From assembly GCA_017506865.1 (NCBI GenBank), contig JAFCMP010000246.1, forward strand, positions 1,013,547-1,077,546: a DNA stretch of 64,000 nucleotides, in the 5' to 3' direction. This document shows, piece by piece, positions 45,401 through 56,400 of the stretch. The stretch's first letter is position 1, and the number at the start of each line of letters is the position of its first letter. Position numbers and translations under genes: made by a program. The notes beneath the pieces were generated by a model. It searched no databases. It was not told where the DNA came from and saw only the letters and a program-made list of their open reading frames with translations. This stretch comes from Tribonema minus. Taxonomy: Eukaryota; Sar; Xanthophyceae; Tribonematales; Tribonemataceae.

Positions 45401-48400
45401 AATTGCATATGCTGCTCCTTGCCGTTTCATTTGAAACTGCACCTAAAAACCGTCCTCGCCTAGGCAGCTGCACGCTCAGTAGTGCACAGGGTTGACGCCA
45501 ACGCCGAACGTCACGAAAGAAGCGCCTGCAATTGGATTCTCTACAGAACATGTTTGCATTCACAACCCAACAAGCACAACTTCCAAAGTGCACAATTGAG
45601 AACAAGGCGTAGTCGTACTTTAGTCACTGCAATTCCATGACACACGCAAAGTATGCAGCTCTGATGCTCCTGCGACGCAAGTTCTCACAGCGTTCATGTA
45701 TTACTAGTGGAAGTACGCTTTTTTAAATTCCAGGGGAGTAGTCCTCGCGTTTAACGGAAGTTATTGGGAGATGAACTCTGGCAACCAGTCACAATCTGTA
45801 TGTTGTGAGGGTTACTGCAAAGTATTACTCTAGTAGTGTTTCCTAGTATTGCTCATCCTGCCTCTACATTCATATCCAATGAAGATTATGATTGCTGCTT
45901 AGGGTTAGGGCCAGGGTTAGGGTTAGGGTTAGCTGCAACATTCTGCGGTATGACCGAATAGAGGACAGCACGCTTGTAGCTGCATGAAGATCAATCTGAA
46001 GCTGTTCTACGTGACGCTATCGCAGGGCCAGGATGCATCAACCGATCAAAGTAAATATTTGTTCATACAGAAGAAATCAGCACGTACGTACTGACAGCAG
46101 ACTACACAGACAGCACTGTACAGATCACCACCATTCACTGCAACAAACGCATACTGACCGCACTGAGGCAACACTGGCAAGGCCACCGTCCGACTCACTG
46201 AACATTGTCTGCTCAAGTATTACTGGAAGCACGCAAGCACACAGGTACTACTGTAGTACACCTCGCCCCTTGGACACTGCTCTCTGCTGCCAATGTGTAC
46301 TGCTCATGAGCTCAGGTCCAATTCCATCCACACGAATCATTGTGATAATCCGCACCGCTTCTGTTTTCCCAATGTTCCTCATTGCCTTCATCAGGTCAAT
46401 GGGTTTGGACTGCAATACTTTGCCAACCACGGTGGTGCCATTGCCGCGTATGGACCCGCTACTGTCACGTTCGAGGACAACACAACGTTCAACAAGAACA
46501 TCGGAAATGCAAGTGAACACCGTCCACCAACGTCGTGTGCTTGAAATGTTCGAGCTGCTTGAACCGGGGTTGCAGGAAGGCAACAGCCTGACTTTGTGCA
46601 TGTTTGTGTGGGGTGTTGACAAGTGCAAGATACATGAGCCAGCATGTTTTTTGAATCAGCTGCCGATGGTGCCCAAGCCATCTGCTGCATCAGCTGTACG
46701 CAATGTCATCAGTCAAAACTTTGAGCTGGTACTTGCCACCATATATCAAGTATGCTTGATACTGCAATGCGAGTAGAGAGGTGTGGTACGGTGTGCTATA
46801 GATTCAGCTCCAGAATCACTGTACTGCTGATTCAGAATGTGATATTCTACAGTATTGGCCGGTGACAACATGATTGGCTGCCACACCAAATGGGGTCACC
46901 CTTCTCATGTGCAATTGTCGAGCACAAGCTCAATCGGTCTGTATTTATGCAGCTCAATACTGTTCTAACCAAAGAAGTCTCAGTGTTCTGGTGCCCCTTT
47001 TCTCAATGCAAGTGCACAAATTGCGTCTGGCTTAGCTGACGTCATCAATATTGAGCTAAGATCACAGTTACAGCAGTTTGCTTGGCGTGCCGTATGCTTC
47101 CACTTGCAGGTACATTGTTGACATGATGCAACAGTGAACGTTGTATAAGAGTATACGTCCAAGTACAATTACATTTACGTAGATGTGCTACACCTGAACC
47201 CTACTCCTAACCGCAATGTACTGACCTCCTGCCTTTATCACTGCCAACAACCCCGGTGACCGCTCTCTGTGCGCGTGCGCAGTCGATTGGCGGCGCCATC
47301 ACAGCATTGTCCACAGATATGTTCTTTAACGGCAAGGAGAACATCATTTCCGACAACAAGGTAAGCTGACCAATATTTGTGTCATTATATTCACATGTCT
47401 CTTTGAAGTCATTTATTCCCTCAGATGCAGCAGGCGCTACCATGGCTTCATGTACGGCGTCCTCTGCACAGTGCAGCCTTTAATACATGCTCATGGTCTG
47501 TATTTGTGTTGCACGCATGTTGGTTTCAGTATGCCAATGCACACCGAATTGTGTTGATTGCCACTGTGGATCAATGCTTGACGTGTCATGAATGAGCAGA
47601 TGGAGCATTGCTCCACGTGTGTACGGCATGTGGACCCGGTTGCGAGCAGCTCTTCAAGCACCTGCAACGCTACTTGCAGTGATCTGTCATTGTGACTGAA
47701 TGTTGACACCCCTAGACGCCAACTCTTGAGCATGTGTGTTGAACTTCAATGCAGGTCGGCCCCAGGCTGAACCAAACGGCTGCGGGCGCGCCCATGACCG
47801 ACACAGGAACCGCCGGTTTCATGGCTCTCCAGTTTTCAACGGCTACATTTGCGGCCGGCGGATACTCCAAGTTTTCAGTAAATGAGGTGGGTTCAATGGG
47901 TGCTCCAGGCAGTACAAACGCTCCTTCAAGTCAGTGAGCACAGGGCACTGTGAACCGCCAAAAACCTTCTCCGTGTTGTTCCACATTGATTTCAGCAAAC
48001 GGCATGCATTCACGAAGGCTAGCTACTGGCATCCACAATTCATGCACTCAGCCTAGCGGGGCAACGCACCACCGAGCCAGCATTTGCTGCCGCGTGCAAT
48101 CCAGGGTCCCCACTTTTCATGTGTAGGTATGTTGTAACGCGATGTCTTTGATGCCGTGAGCATGTGCCCATCCATATTCTATGGATTAGGGTTTACACTC
48201 TGAAAGAAAAAGTAAACTGATGCAGATAACAGCATTCGGCTGCTTCTTGTACTGCTGCTGCAATGACACTTATCATGCGTCGCCTGTTGGGTCATCCGTA
48301 TCCCTGTCACAGGCTGCCTTCACTTCAGGGGTACTGGCCGTGTTTTCCAGCAATGTCACGTTTGATGGCAGCAGCACCTTCACCTACAACAAGGTACAGT

Positions 48401-50498
48401 TGCAGACGACACCATAAACACATTGCTGCTTCATGCTGATATACTTGCTTGAGTTGCTCATGCAGAGCAAGGCATCGCTTGATGATGTATGGATGCCCTT
48501 ACTCCACTGTCTCACTGCTGACCACGTGGTCATGCCATGTCATATCTTGACTATTTGCCCTGTTGTGGTGACACATCACGATCAATCGCCTGTTCGATAT
48601 TATGCAATACATTTGTACTTGCAGCTCTCGGGTACATCTACTTGTTGAGGTGGCTGCCGCCACGGAATGATCACAGAGCCGTTCAATGAAAGGAATGCTG
48701 AAATCATAGGTGTCACCATATCAAAAGTGTGACATCAAAGGTGTAGCCGCCTTTGCTGTGAAGTGTTGAGCGTGATGGCATCTACAGTAACTGTCGCTAT
48801 TTTAAGCCAACCGGTCACCTATAGAAATCAGGCATTTGTCGTTGTATATGTCATGCTTAATACATTCAACTTGACATCTATAAGCCACCCTTACACACCA
48901 CACAACAGGCCCACAAGATTTGCTTTGCGGCGCGTACACGCATGTTTTAGGGTTTTCTAGTTCATTGACAAGTTGTGTTCAGTTTTTGTTCGGCCGCGTG
49001 GTTCCTGCGCACGGAGCTGAAACAGCCTTATCAGTGGGCTGCAGACATTGGAGAGCAGCTCTGCATGACAGATATCTTCAAGAGTGCACACCAAGCCACT
49101 CATGCAGGCAACAACAGCAACTTCAGTCAGCGTGCAGCACCGAGCAGCTACACGCACACTGAAAAATATGGGGGGTCCGCTCATATCGATCCGTGAATAT
49201 ATTACCCAGGCTTGAATGGTTTTAGAGCCAGAGATTACTTTGGTTAGGTGTCCGGCCGGCTTAAATCTCGAGTTCTGACACATGTATAAGATGCATTGCA
49301 GTCAGTAGCATGTCCTGTGCGCGCACCTGCCATAATGCTAAGAGCCAACGAAAGGCAACTTAGTGTATAATCCTAACCTTAAGGCATTCAAGTGTGCTGA
49401 CGCATGCGGCAACTTGAAGTGCCGCATTTAAGGCACCTAACAACACATCAATTTAGATGCGTGCGCGGCTGTGACGTGGTGTTTTGAAAGCGGAGCTGCA
49501 CTCATGGAATAGCTGTGAACTCGGTCCGCCCCTTGCCCTTGACAGGCTCGCAACGGCGGTGTGGCAATGCTCGTGGATATCGATGACACTGACCTCGGGT
49601 CCAACCTCATCTTTAGTGGAGCAAAGACCACGTTCAAGAACAACGTTGCTACTGACGTCATCAAGGACTGTGCTGACGTGGCGGACGGCTTCTGCGAGTC
49701 CGACCAGTCCCAGCTGCTGGGCAGAGGAGCGGTGAGTGACAAAATGTATACTTCTTGGAGCATACCGGAAATAGCTGGTGTTTCTACTCGGCTGTGCCTG
49801 CGGGGCATGAGATGGGGTCAACAAGCCAGGCAGACCGTGAAGGGGTGTGTGTGCGTGGTGGGGGTAGGGGTGTGTGGCGCACAGACCGACATAAAATTGC
49901 AGTGTTAACAGCAGCAGCACTAGTAGCAGCACAGAGTAGGTGTCCAGCATATTTAAGGCATCAGAAAAATAGTGATATGGTCCAGAAAGGGGGGGCACAT
50001 CTAGCCGTGGGCAGGGATGCTTTTGTGTGCATGTTGTAGTACCCCTCATTGACCACTATGGTGACAGCAGTAGCTACAACTGTGTGAGAGCGGAAGCAGT
50101 CCTGCGCTCAAAGTTCTGATACCCTTCAAGTTAAGACATAGCCCTGCAAGGTTTGACCAAAGTTTGTCCAAAGCGGTCAGAGCAGCAGCTGATGTTGTTC
50201 TCATGCAGGGTACGCTACTAGGTTTCTACACTATAATGTTTGGCAACACCAGGCCTTGTGTTCACATGAGCTGCTTGTTGCAACTAACTTGCACCTGCAA
50301 TGTCCTTTGATTATCACGCAACACATGTTTCTGCAGGGCAACAACCTGCTGCAAGACATTGTGATCTCCAAGATCGCATTTACATGCGCGGCTCCAGTTG
50401 GAGGCAAGCCCACCGATTTCCTGCTTGCCGACTACCACGTGGGCCTTGTCACAGGGCTGCTCGACACCCAGCCTCCTGCAACCCCTATGTGCGCCTAA
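42405..50498 (+). CDS. Beta-helix-type extracellular protein, nine exons
   Basis: Nine exons, all joined in phase 0, give 462 residues: 42405-42785, 43705-43860, 45189-45287, 46395-46508, 47283-47360, 47755-47886, 48313-48393, 49546-49731, 50337-50498 (stop TAA). The splice ends are canonical except the donor after 46508, which reads GCAAGT. Repeats follow the pattern GGAI...F..N: KDGGAIYILPGG and ASGWGGAIENAGTLLF in exon 2; ANHGGAIAAYGPATVTFEDN in exon 4; SIGGAITAL in exon 5; FTSGVLAVFSSNVTF in exon 7. This resembles the coils of the 6-20 kb gene, so the two are probably related. It lacks the membrane tail and ends in a short Pro/Cys tail. No signal peptide follows the ATG at 42405; an acceptor-like CTGCAG ends at 42403, so an upstream exon carrying the secretion signal is likely. 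Function unknown. Confidence 0.65.
44898..44939. repeat. Interstitial CCCTAA repeat (about 7 units, two variant)
   Basis: A run of CCCTAA units with one CCGTAA and one CCCTTT-like end, in an intron of the second beta-helix gene. Orientation is opposite to the terminal array. Confidence 0.85.
45899..45932. repeat. Interstitial TTAGGG repeat (about 5 units, one variant)
   Basis: TTAGGG units with one GGGCCAGGG interruption, in the same gene as the 44898 tract but in the opposite orientation, one kilobase away. Confidence 0.85.
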
Positions 50499-51260
50499 GG
50501 CTGCAGGATTGCAGCTATTTCTGCCTCAACCGACCAGACGGGTTTTTGGGAGTAATGCTTAAGGTAAATAGAGAGGTGGGCCTGCCAGTGGGGGGGGGGC
50601 GTGGCAGGCAGCCCCTCATCACCGTCATCCCTACCACTCCTGGTATGATGTCTTGCACAGCACACAGAAGTACTTTTGCCAACCAGGGCAACCATAGCCG
50701 CATATCCTTGAACCTTTTTTTTCCAGCCTCAGCGGTTTGGTGAACCTGCTGCGGCACGTTGATCTGCATAAGTTCACTGCCATAGCGACCGCGCATACAA
50801 AGTTGACCGTAGTATTTTTTATTTGCATTGTCTTTTCCAGTCGCATGCTTCTCGTTCTACCTCAGAAGTAGGGGGCCGCAGCTTCAGCCTCACGACTGGC
50901 ACTGTATGCTGCTGTCCAGCTTTACCTTCACTCCACAGCTGGCACGTGCTCACAGCACCACACATACCTTACAGTTAGAAGATCACACAATGGACCATCA
51001 TCTTGATCGCTATTTTCTGTGTCTTTGTGCGTTTGCTTGAGTGTAATGGATGTTCTGGAGTGCGTTTGCTAAGACTGATGGATACTTTGATGCATGCCTG
51101 CAAGAACACAGACTCCACTACGGATAAGACTTCAATGTCACTCTTACATGCCGTTTCCAACTTCATTTAAAAATGTATACTTCGAAGTATTTGTTCATAC
51201 GACCTCCCAGGGGTAGCCTCAGCAGCAAGAGACCGTGTCTGCACCCACACCATTCTACAG

Positions 51261-51892
51261 CTGCCGCAATTCTTCGAGCACAATCCATTGCTGGGCTCTC
51301 AATATACCAGAGGTGAGGTCGCGCAGTGCCTCACACAGAGCGCCGTCCCCCCATGGCAAGCGTCATAAGAGGGACGCCGCCCCCGCCCAGTCCGTTTGTT
51401 AGGTGTCAAAAGTACTGCTCCTGCTGCTGATGGTTCTCTTGCTGCTGCTGCTGCTGCTGCTGCCTCTGGCTGCATATATGCAGCACGAAGCTGCGTCCTC
51501 AGGCTGGTCAACAGGGTACCCCCCCCCCCCCCCTTCCCTCCTCCCTCCCCCCTGCAGCCGAATGAACCCCCTTTCTGCTCCACCTCTCCACCCCTCTCTT
51601 GTGCATATACTATTGGTAGGTTCATTTTGGCAGCATCGGGGAGCAGGGGCGGAAGCTGCTGGAGGCTGTGGCGACGGAGTATGCCAGCAGGATGTCAGTG
51701 CCTGGAGGAGCGCGCCCTAAAGCTCTCAAGGGCATCGCCCTGGCGCGCTTACGCTCGGCACTGTCGGCAGCGCTCCACATGGCGTACTCTGGCCGTGTCA
51801 TGACACACATGGCAGAATCCAGGGGGGGGGGGCACATGGAGGAGGACGTAGGGGAGGACCCCGAGATGCCATTTGGCGGCGGCGGCGTTTGA
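51261..51892 (+). CDS. Unidentified protein, last two exons
   Basis: Exons 51261-51312 and 51634-51892 (stop TGA) join in one frame. The intron has GTGAGG and TTGGCAG ends, and the junction completes a Ser codon. The reading is AILRAQSIAGLSIYQS, IGEQGRKLLEAVATEYASRM and then LARLRSALSAALHMAYSGR, a helical, basic segment. A Gly/Glu-rich tail with a run of glycines ends the protein. Upstream exons must exist because the first exon opens mid-codon. A candidate near 50728-50805 (LSGLVNLLRHVDLHKF) is preceded by a good pyrimidine tract but is not proven to belong. The family was not recognised. The intron contains a CTG tract and poly-C that recur in the duplicated segment near 53170-53330. Confidence 0.45.
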
Positions 51893-51977
51893 GTGGTTGT
51901 CGTTGCGACACTTTCAGACTGTCATACGACATGTAGATTCCTTACAGCTAGATGCCAATCATCTGGGCTTTTTCGCG

Positions 51978-52037
51978 CCCTGAGCGAGAATTAATAGAAA
52001 GTACATACCCTGAGCGAGAATTCATAAAAAGTACATA
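51978..52037. repeat. 30-bp tandem repeat, two units
   Basis: CCCTGAGCGAGAATT followed by an A-rich part ending GTACATA, twice in a row with three or four differences. It lies just beyond the 3' side of the Fanzor-like copy 1, which runs on the - strand. Confidence 0.75.
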
Positions 52038-52049
52038 TACCACACCAGC

Positions 52050-52720
52050 AATCGTCGGACGGACAACAGCAGCAGCAGCTCACGCAGGCGGTAGCCGTCT
52101 CCGTGCCAGATGTTTGCCTCAGTGGCCGCCTTGCCCAGGCCGCGCCCCTGGCAGAAGTCCTGTGGGCAGTGAGCAGCTGTTCCACGCCGCACATAACAAT
52201 ATTGTCAGAGTCGACGTGGTTGCGGTCAATCGTGAGCACTTTGCAACTCCACGGGAACCTCAGGCCTCGCATAAATGTTTTACAACAAACACTCGGTCTG
52301 GAGTCCGCGACGCTGCGGCGCAGGGGTGCCCGGTCTTTGGGGCATGTGACTGGTGACCGGAACTCTCCAGTCATCATTGTAGGCATCAGGCACGCAAGGT
52401 GGCAAATCAGCCGCTTCCTGGGGATGGGCGTGTGGGAGCCATTCCTGAACTCGGCCTTGAAGTTCCCAAGGAACACGATGCGGCCACAGCCGGATTTGAA
52501 CGTTGTGCACAGCTTGCTCATGATGCGTCCCGTGCACAATACGAGTTGAAGGCCAGCATATGCCGCTCTCTGGTGCAGTAGTGCCGCGTGCGCAGTGACA
52601 TCGTGTTGTAGGTGACTGCGGTGCAATGGCTGCCGCAGTGGCGCCGAGCCTGCGCGCTCCCTAGGGATGTTTCCTCTGTGTGCGCCCAGGTGGTCAATGC
52701 AACGCATTTCAGTACCTAGC
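52050..52720 (-). pseudogene. Fanzor/TnpB (OrfB)-like RuvC nuclease fragment, copy 1
   Basis: Read on the - strand, this is the C-terminal half of an OrfB-type protein: FLGNFKAEF then SHTPIPRKRLICHLA, then TGEFRSPVTCPKDRAPLRR, corresponding to the family 'DEFRTS..C' zinc-ribbon entry. GLRFPWSCKVLTIDRNHVDS and DNIVMCGV follow, corresponding to the RuvC-III 'RD.NAA.NI' motif with its Asp/Asn. Fanzor proteins are eukaryotic RNA-guided DNA nucleases related to transposon TnpB. This copy is broken: the upstream frame (RTRHYCTRERHMLAFN) runs into a stop near 52518 while the downstream motifs lie in another frame. Several expected zinc Cys are replaced, and the first RuvC motif is absent. Assignment to Fanzor rather than another OrfB-like family is by motif recognition only. 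Confidence 0.5.
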
Positions 52721-53295
52721 AGCTGCACGACAATCGGCATTTCTTAGTACACGAGCTAGCCTCACTGATGTGCTTTGATATACTGCTACAAAACTACACA
52801 CCGCACCACTTTTAATGCCTCAATCCCACACGCCCGTGTACTGTGTGCAAGTCCATATCCAACTTGAATGGAAGCCTAGCCAGCAGCCAACGCAGTGGAA
52901 AGAAGTCCTGTCACGTACCCTAAGGCAGGAGGTCATGGCGTCATGCCTTATAAAGCACAAAAGCCACAAGAGGGTTAGGAAACTTTGAACCCTACTTAAA
53001 CTGCTGCTCTACGTAGGGGTCGCCTCACTATATTGGTGAACTGCGCACACACCGTGCATCGCGGTGCTGCACACTGCGCGCTGCGATGCAGCACACTGCG
53101 CGTCGGCCCCCGGGGCAAGCTTGTTGTCATGAAAGGCTGCGCCTGAAATTTTTTTTTGTTGTGTGTGTGAAGCGTTGCTGCTGATGATGATGGTTCCGCT
53201 GCCGCTGCTGCCGCTGCAGGCGCTAATGGCTACATGCAGCAAGTGAGGGCTGTGAGGCTGCATCCTCAGGCTGGTCAACAGGCTACCCCCCCTCC

Positions 53296-53332
53296 TCCCC
53301 CCCTCCCCCTCCCCCTCCCCCTCCTGCGGCGC
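53296..53332. repeat. C-rich (CCCCCT)n tract
   Basis: Several CCCCCT units in the duplicated intron-like segment. The equivalent place near 51520-51555 also has long C runs. Confidence 0.85.
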
Positions 53333-53496
53333 CCCTGGTAGCCTGACTGATCCACCCCTTGCCCCCCACCCATCATGCATACATAGCCCACAGCAGCAGC
53401 GCAGGCAGGCGCTAGTCCCGGTTAACCCAGACATGGGCTTCGGAGGCCTCTTTGCCACAGCCAGGGCCTCGGGCAGAACTCGATGGGGCGCTCCCC

Positions 53497-56400
53497 CTAC
53501 AGCAGCAGCGCCACGCCGCACATGACGGTGTTATCAGCCCCAGCGTGGTCACGGTCGATGGCGCCTACGTCGCACGGCAACTCCTCGGGGACCTCAGGCC
53601 TCGCTTTTCCACAACGAAGTACCCTCTAACCTTAGGGTTTGCGGCGCAGGTGTGCCCGGTCCTTCGCGCAGGTGATTGAGCTCTGGAATTTGTCCGTCAG
53701 GTCCGTCGGCTCCAGGCACGCCAGATGGCTTATGAGCCGCTTCCTGGGGATGGGGCCGCGGGAACCACTCCCAAACTCTGCCTTCTCGAAGGAGAAAATG
53801 CGGCGCACGCGCGTGTTGCGTGGCCCGATGATGCCCTGGGCAACGCGGGCCACCGCCCGCTCGCGTGCACAACACAAGTTGAAATTTCGCATCCGCAGCT
53901 CAAACTTTGAATGCAGTAGTGGCGCGTTCGCACGGACAGAGTGTCGTACGTGACTGCAGCGTTATTGGCTGCCGCAGCGACGCCGGGCCTGCGGAGGGAC
54001 ATCGCCTCCGTGAACAGCGCCTCCGCCGCATGGAAGTGGGGGTCGTTCTTGGCGCACTTCTCAAAGTAATGCCGTGTGTTCTTGGCCAGCGCCTCAAATC
54101 TGGGGAGCATACAACAAAGAGGGTAGGGCTCAGAGGGGGGGGGAGGGTGAAGGGCTGCAGTGAGCCGCAAATCACTGATTGCATGCACTTGCGTACATCA
54201 AAATCCATGTCACAAACACCATTAACTCAGTCTGGCATTCCGATCTCAACTACTTGTATGATCGCCGACAGAAATTGGCCTCCATTCTCAACTGCTTCAT
54301 GTTAGGCTCTGCCACCGGCATGCACCGTGCCCACTTTTGTCACTTGGCAAGCATTGCAATAGTGCATGCCAGAGTGGACTGCACGGTGCAAGTATTGCTC
54401 TGATTTCATGTTGGTCCTCCAACATGTGAATGACCAACTGCGCATCATTGCTTGTGACCAAGTACTTACTACTATAGCCTAGCAGGAATTATTTGTAATC
54501 ACGACACGTGCAGTTGTGAAGGTACCGCTCTCTGCCGTTGTGCTACAATGCCTGCATCCCTCGCAGTCAAACGTAGCCGTGCATTTACAAAGTTCAATGT
54601 GCACTTCTGCTACTGCAGGCATTCACCCCTGCAAATCACAGGCTAGACCACAACGCCCGCTGTGAGACCTTAGACACCCTCCCCCAGTCCAAGCTCCATG
54701 ATCGTCAGTGATTGAGCTATGGCTGAAAAGACAACTAACAGAGAGCCTGGTGTGTTACTCTGCGCGCAGAGCAATCTACAACACCCTTGGGACATACACA
54801 AGTCCAAACATCTGCTCTTGTCATCATTGCGGACTGCCGCATTGATAGCATGTACGACTATCACAATGGGAGCCCTCATTACACCAATTGCTCTGACTGT
54901 CACCATCGTGAAGGCTAGGCCATGAATTGTGTAGTAACCATACGCCGCCGCATACAATGATACGCTGTACCATTACGCAAATGCTGCGCGTCTCCACGTG
55001 CACACTGCTTGTGCAACGTCTGCGTCACTCTGTCCCTTGGTCCTGCACGCCTCGTGCTGCGACTGGGACGACCGCACGCGCACGCCACGGTCCCTGTTCA
55101 AAGCTGCAATGCCGCCTGTGGCATTCCGATGCTTGGAGATGTGTGGGCGGGCGCCCGCCATAGCCGCACGTGCCGTGTGCTGCTCCTCGCCAGTGCTGTC
55201 CGCACTGCTGTTTGGAGACCTCGTCGTCCAGGGGATCGCCCTCCCCCACTGATGATGCCTCGCCAGCTGCGCCATCGTCAGCAGCTTCGCCACCACCAGC
55301 AGCAGTGGGTGCTCCTGCTGAACTTTTCCGCCAGGCAAACCTGAGAGAATGCCTCGTACGCTGGTGATCATGCTGATCGCGCCAGCCGTATCCGTGTGAC
55401 ACGTCTTCAGCAGCTGCCTGTGCTGAGCCGATGGTATGCACGCTGGCACGCCGGGCTCAGACGACGTCGGAGGCTGCATGAAACTGCCAAGTAGGCACCA
55501 GCCGCTCGTGTCCTGAGCTCTGGACCTATCAGTTGATGCTATTGCTGCAGCTGCGGCAACAAAAGCAGGTTGCTTTACAGCCGGTGGCGCCACCCCTGAT
55601 GGCACGCCAACCTTGGCAAAGAACCTTTCAACAAAGAAGTTACGCACAGGACGATCCTCCTGCTTCGCTCGTCCGACCCTCTCCTGCCCCCAGCTGTCGT
55701 CATAAGACACTGCAGCAAGACCTGGAATCGGCCCATGGGTTCCCCTGGAACCGCAAACTGCTTCTCCGTAGTTCGCGAGCGTAGACCGCGTGCTCGCCGA
55801 ACTCTTGAAGCTGGGCACATCGTACGCAAACGCCACCACCACTTCTGCACCCGCGCCTGTAGCCGAGCCAGTTATTTGGAGTGGGTTTATCCTCAGTGCT
55901 GCTACAGCCGCCGATCCTGCGCCTGCAGCGAACACTTGTGTTGTCGTGGTCTTGCTGCCCTTGGCAGCTAACCTTAGAAGCTCCCGAAGCCGAAGGCTCA
56001 TAACCCTTGGCAATACGCACAGGCCGTGCAGAGAGGAGACAAAGGTAGACCTGCCGCAGGCAGCCCGCAGGCGCCAGCGTAGGCGCCGTGCCAGACCAGA
56101 CCAACAAACAGTAGTATTTACTAGGAGAATCTCAGAGAAATGCAACCGTTATGTAACGACCATTCTCACCATGTAGTCGCAAGTACGTCATCACACAACA
56201 TGCAACTGATCAGTGCTGGCACTGAATCATACACTAGAATATGAGTGAGGTCCATATTCCAACAAGACATGTGTGCTGTGCGCGGCCAGGGTTAATGTGT
56301 GTGAAGCCAATCAGCAGCCAGCGCTGAAAGAAGGGCTAGGGCAGCAGCATGCTGGAAGCAGTGGTCAAGAGCATAAGTAAAAAGCACGTGCACCGACTAC

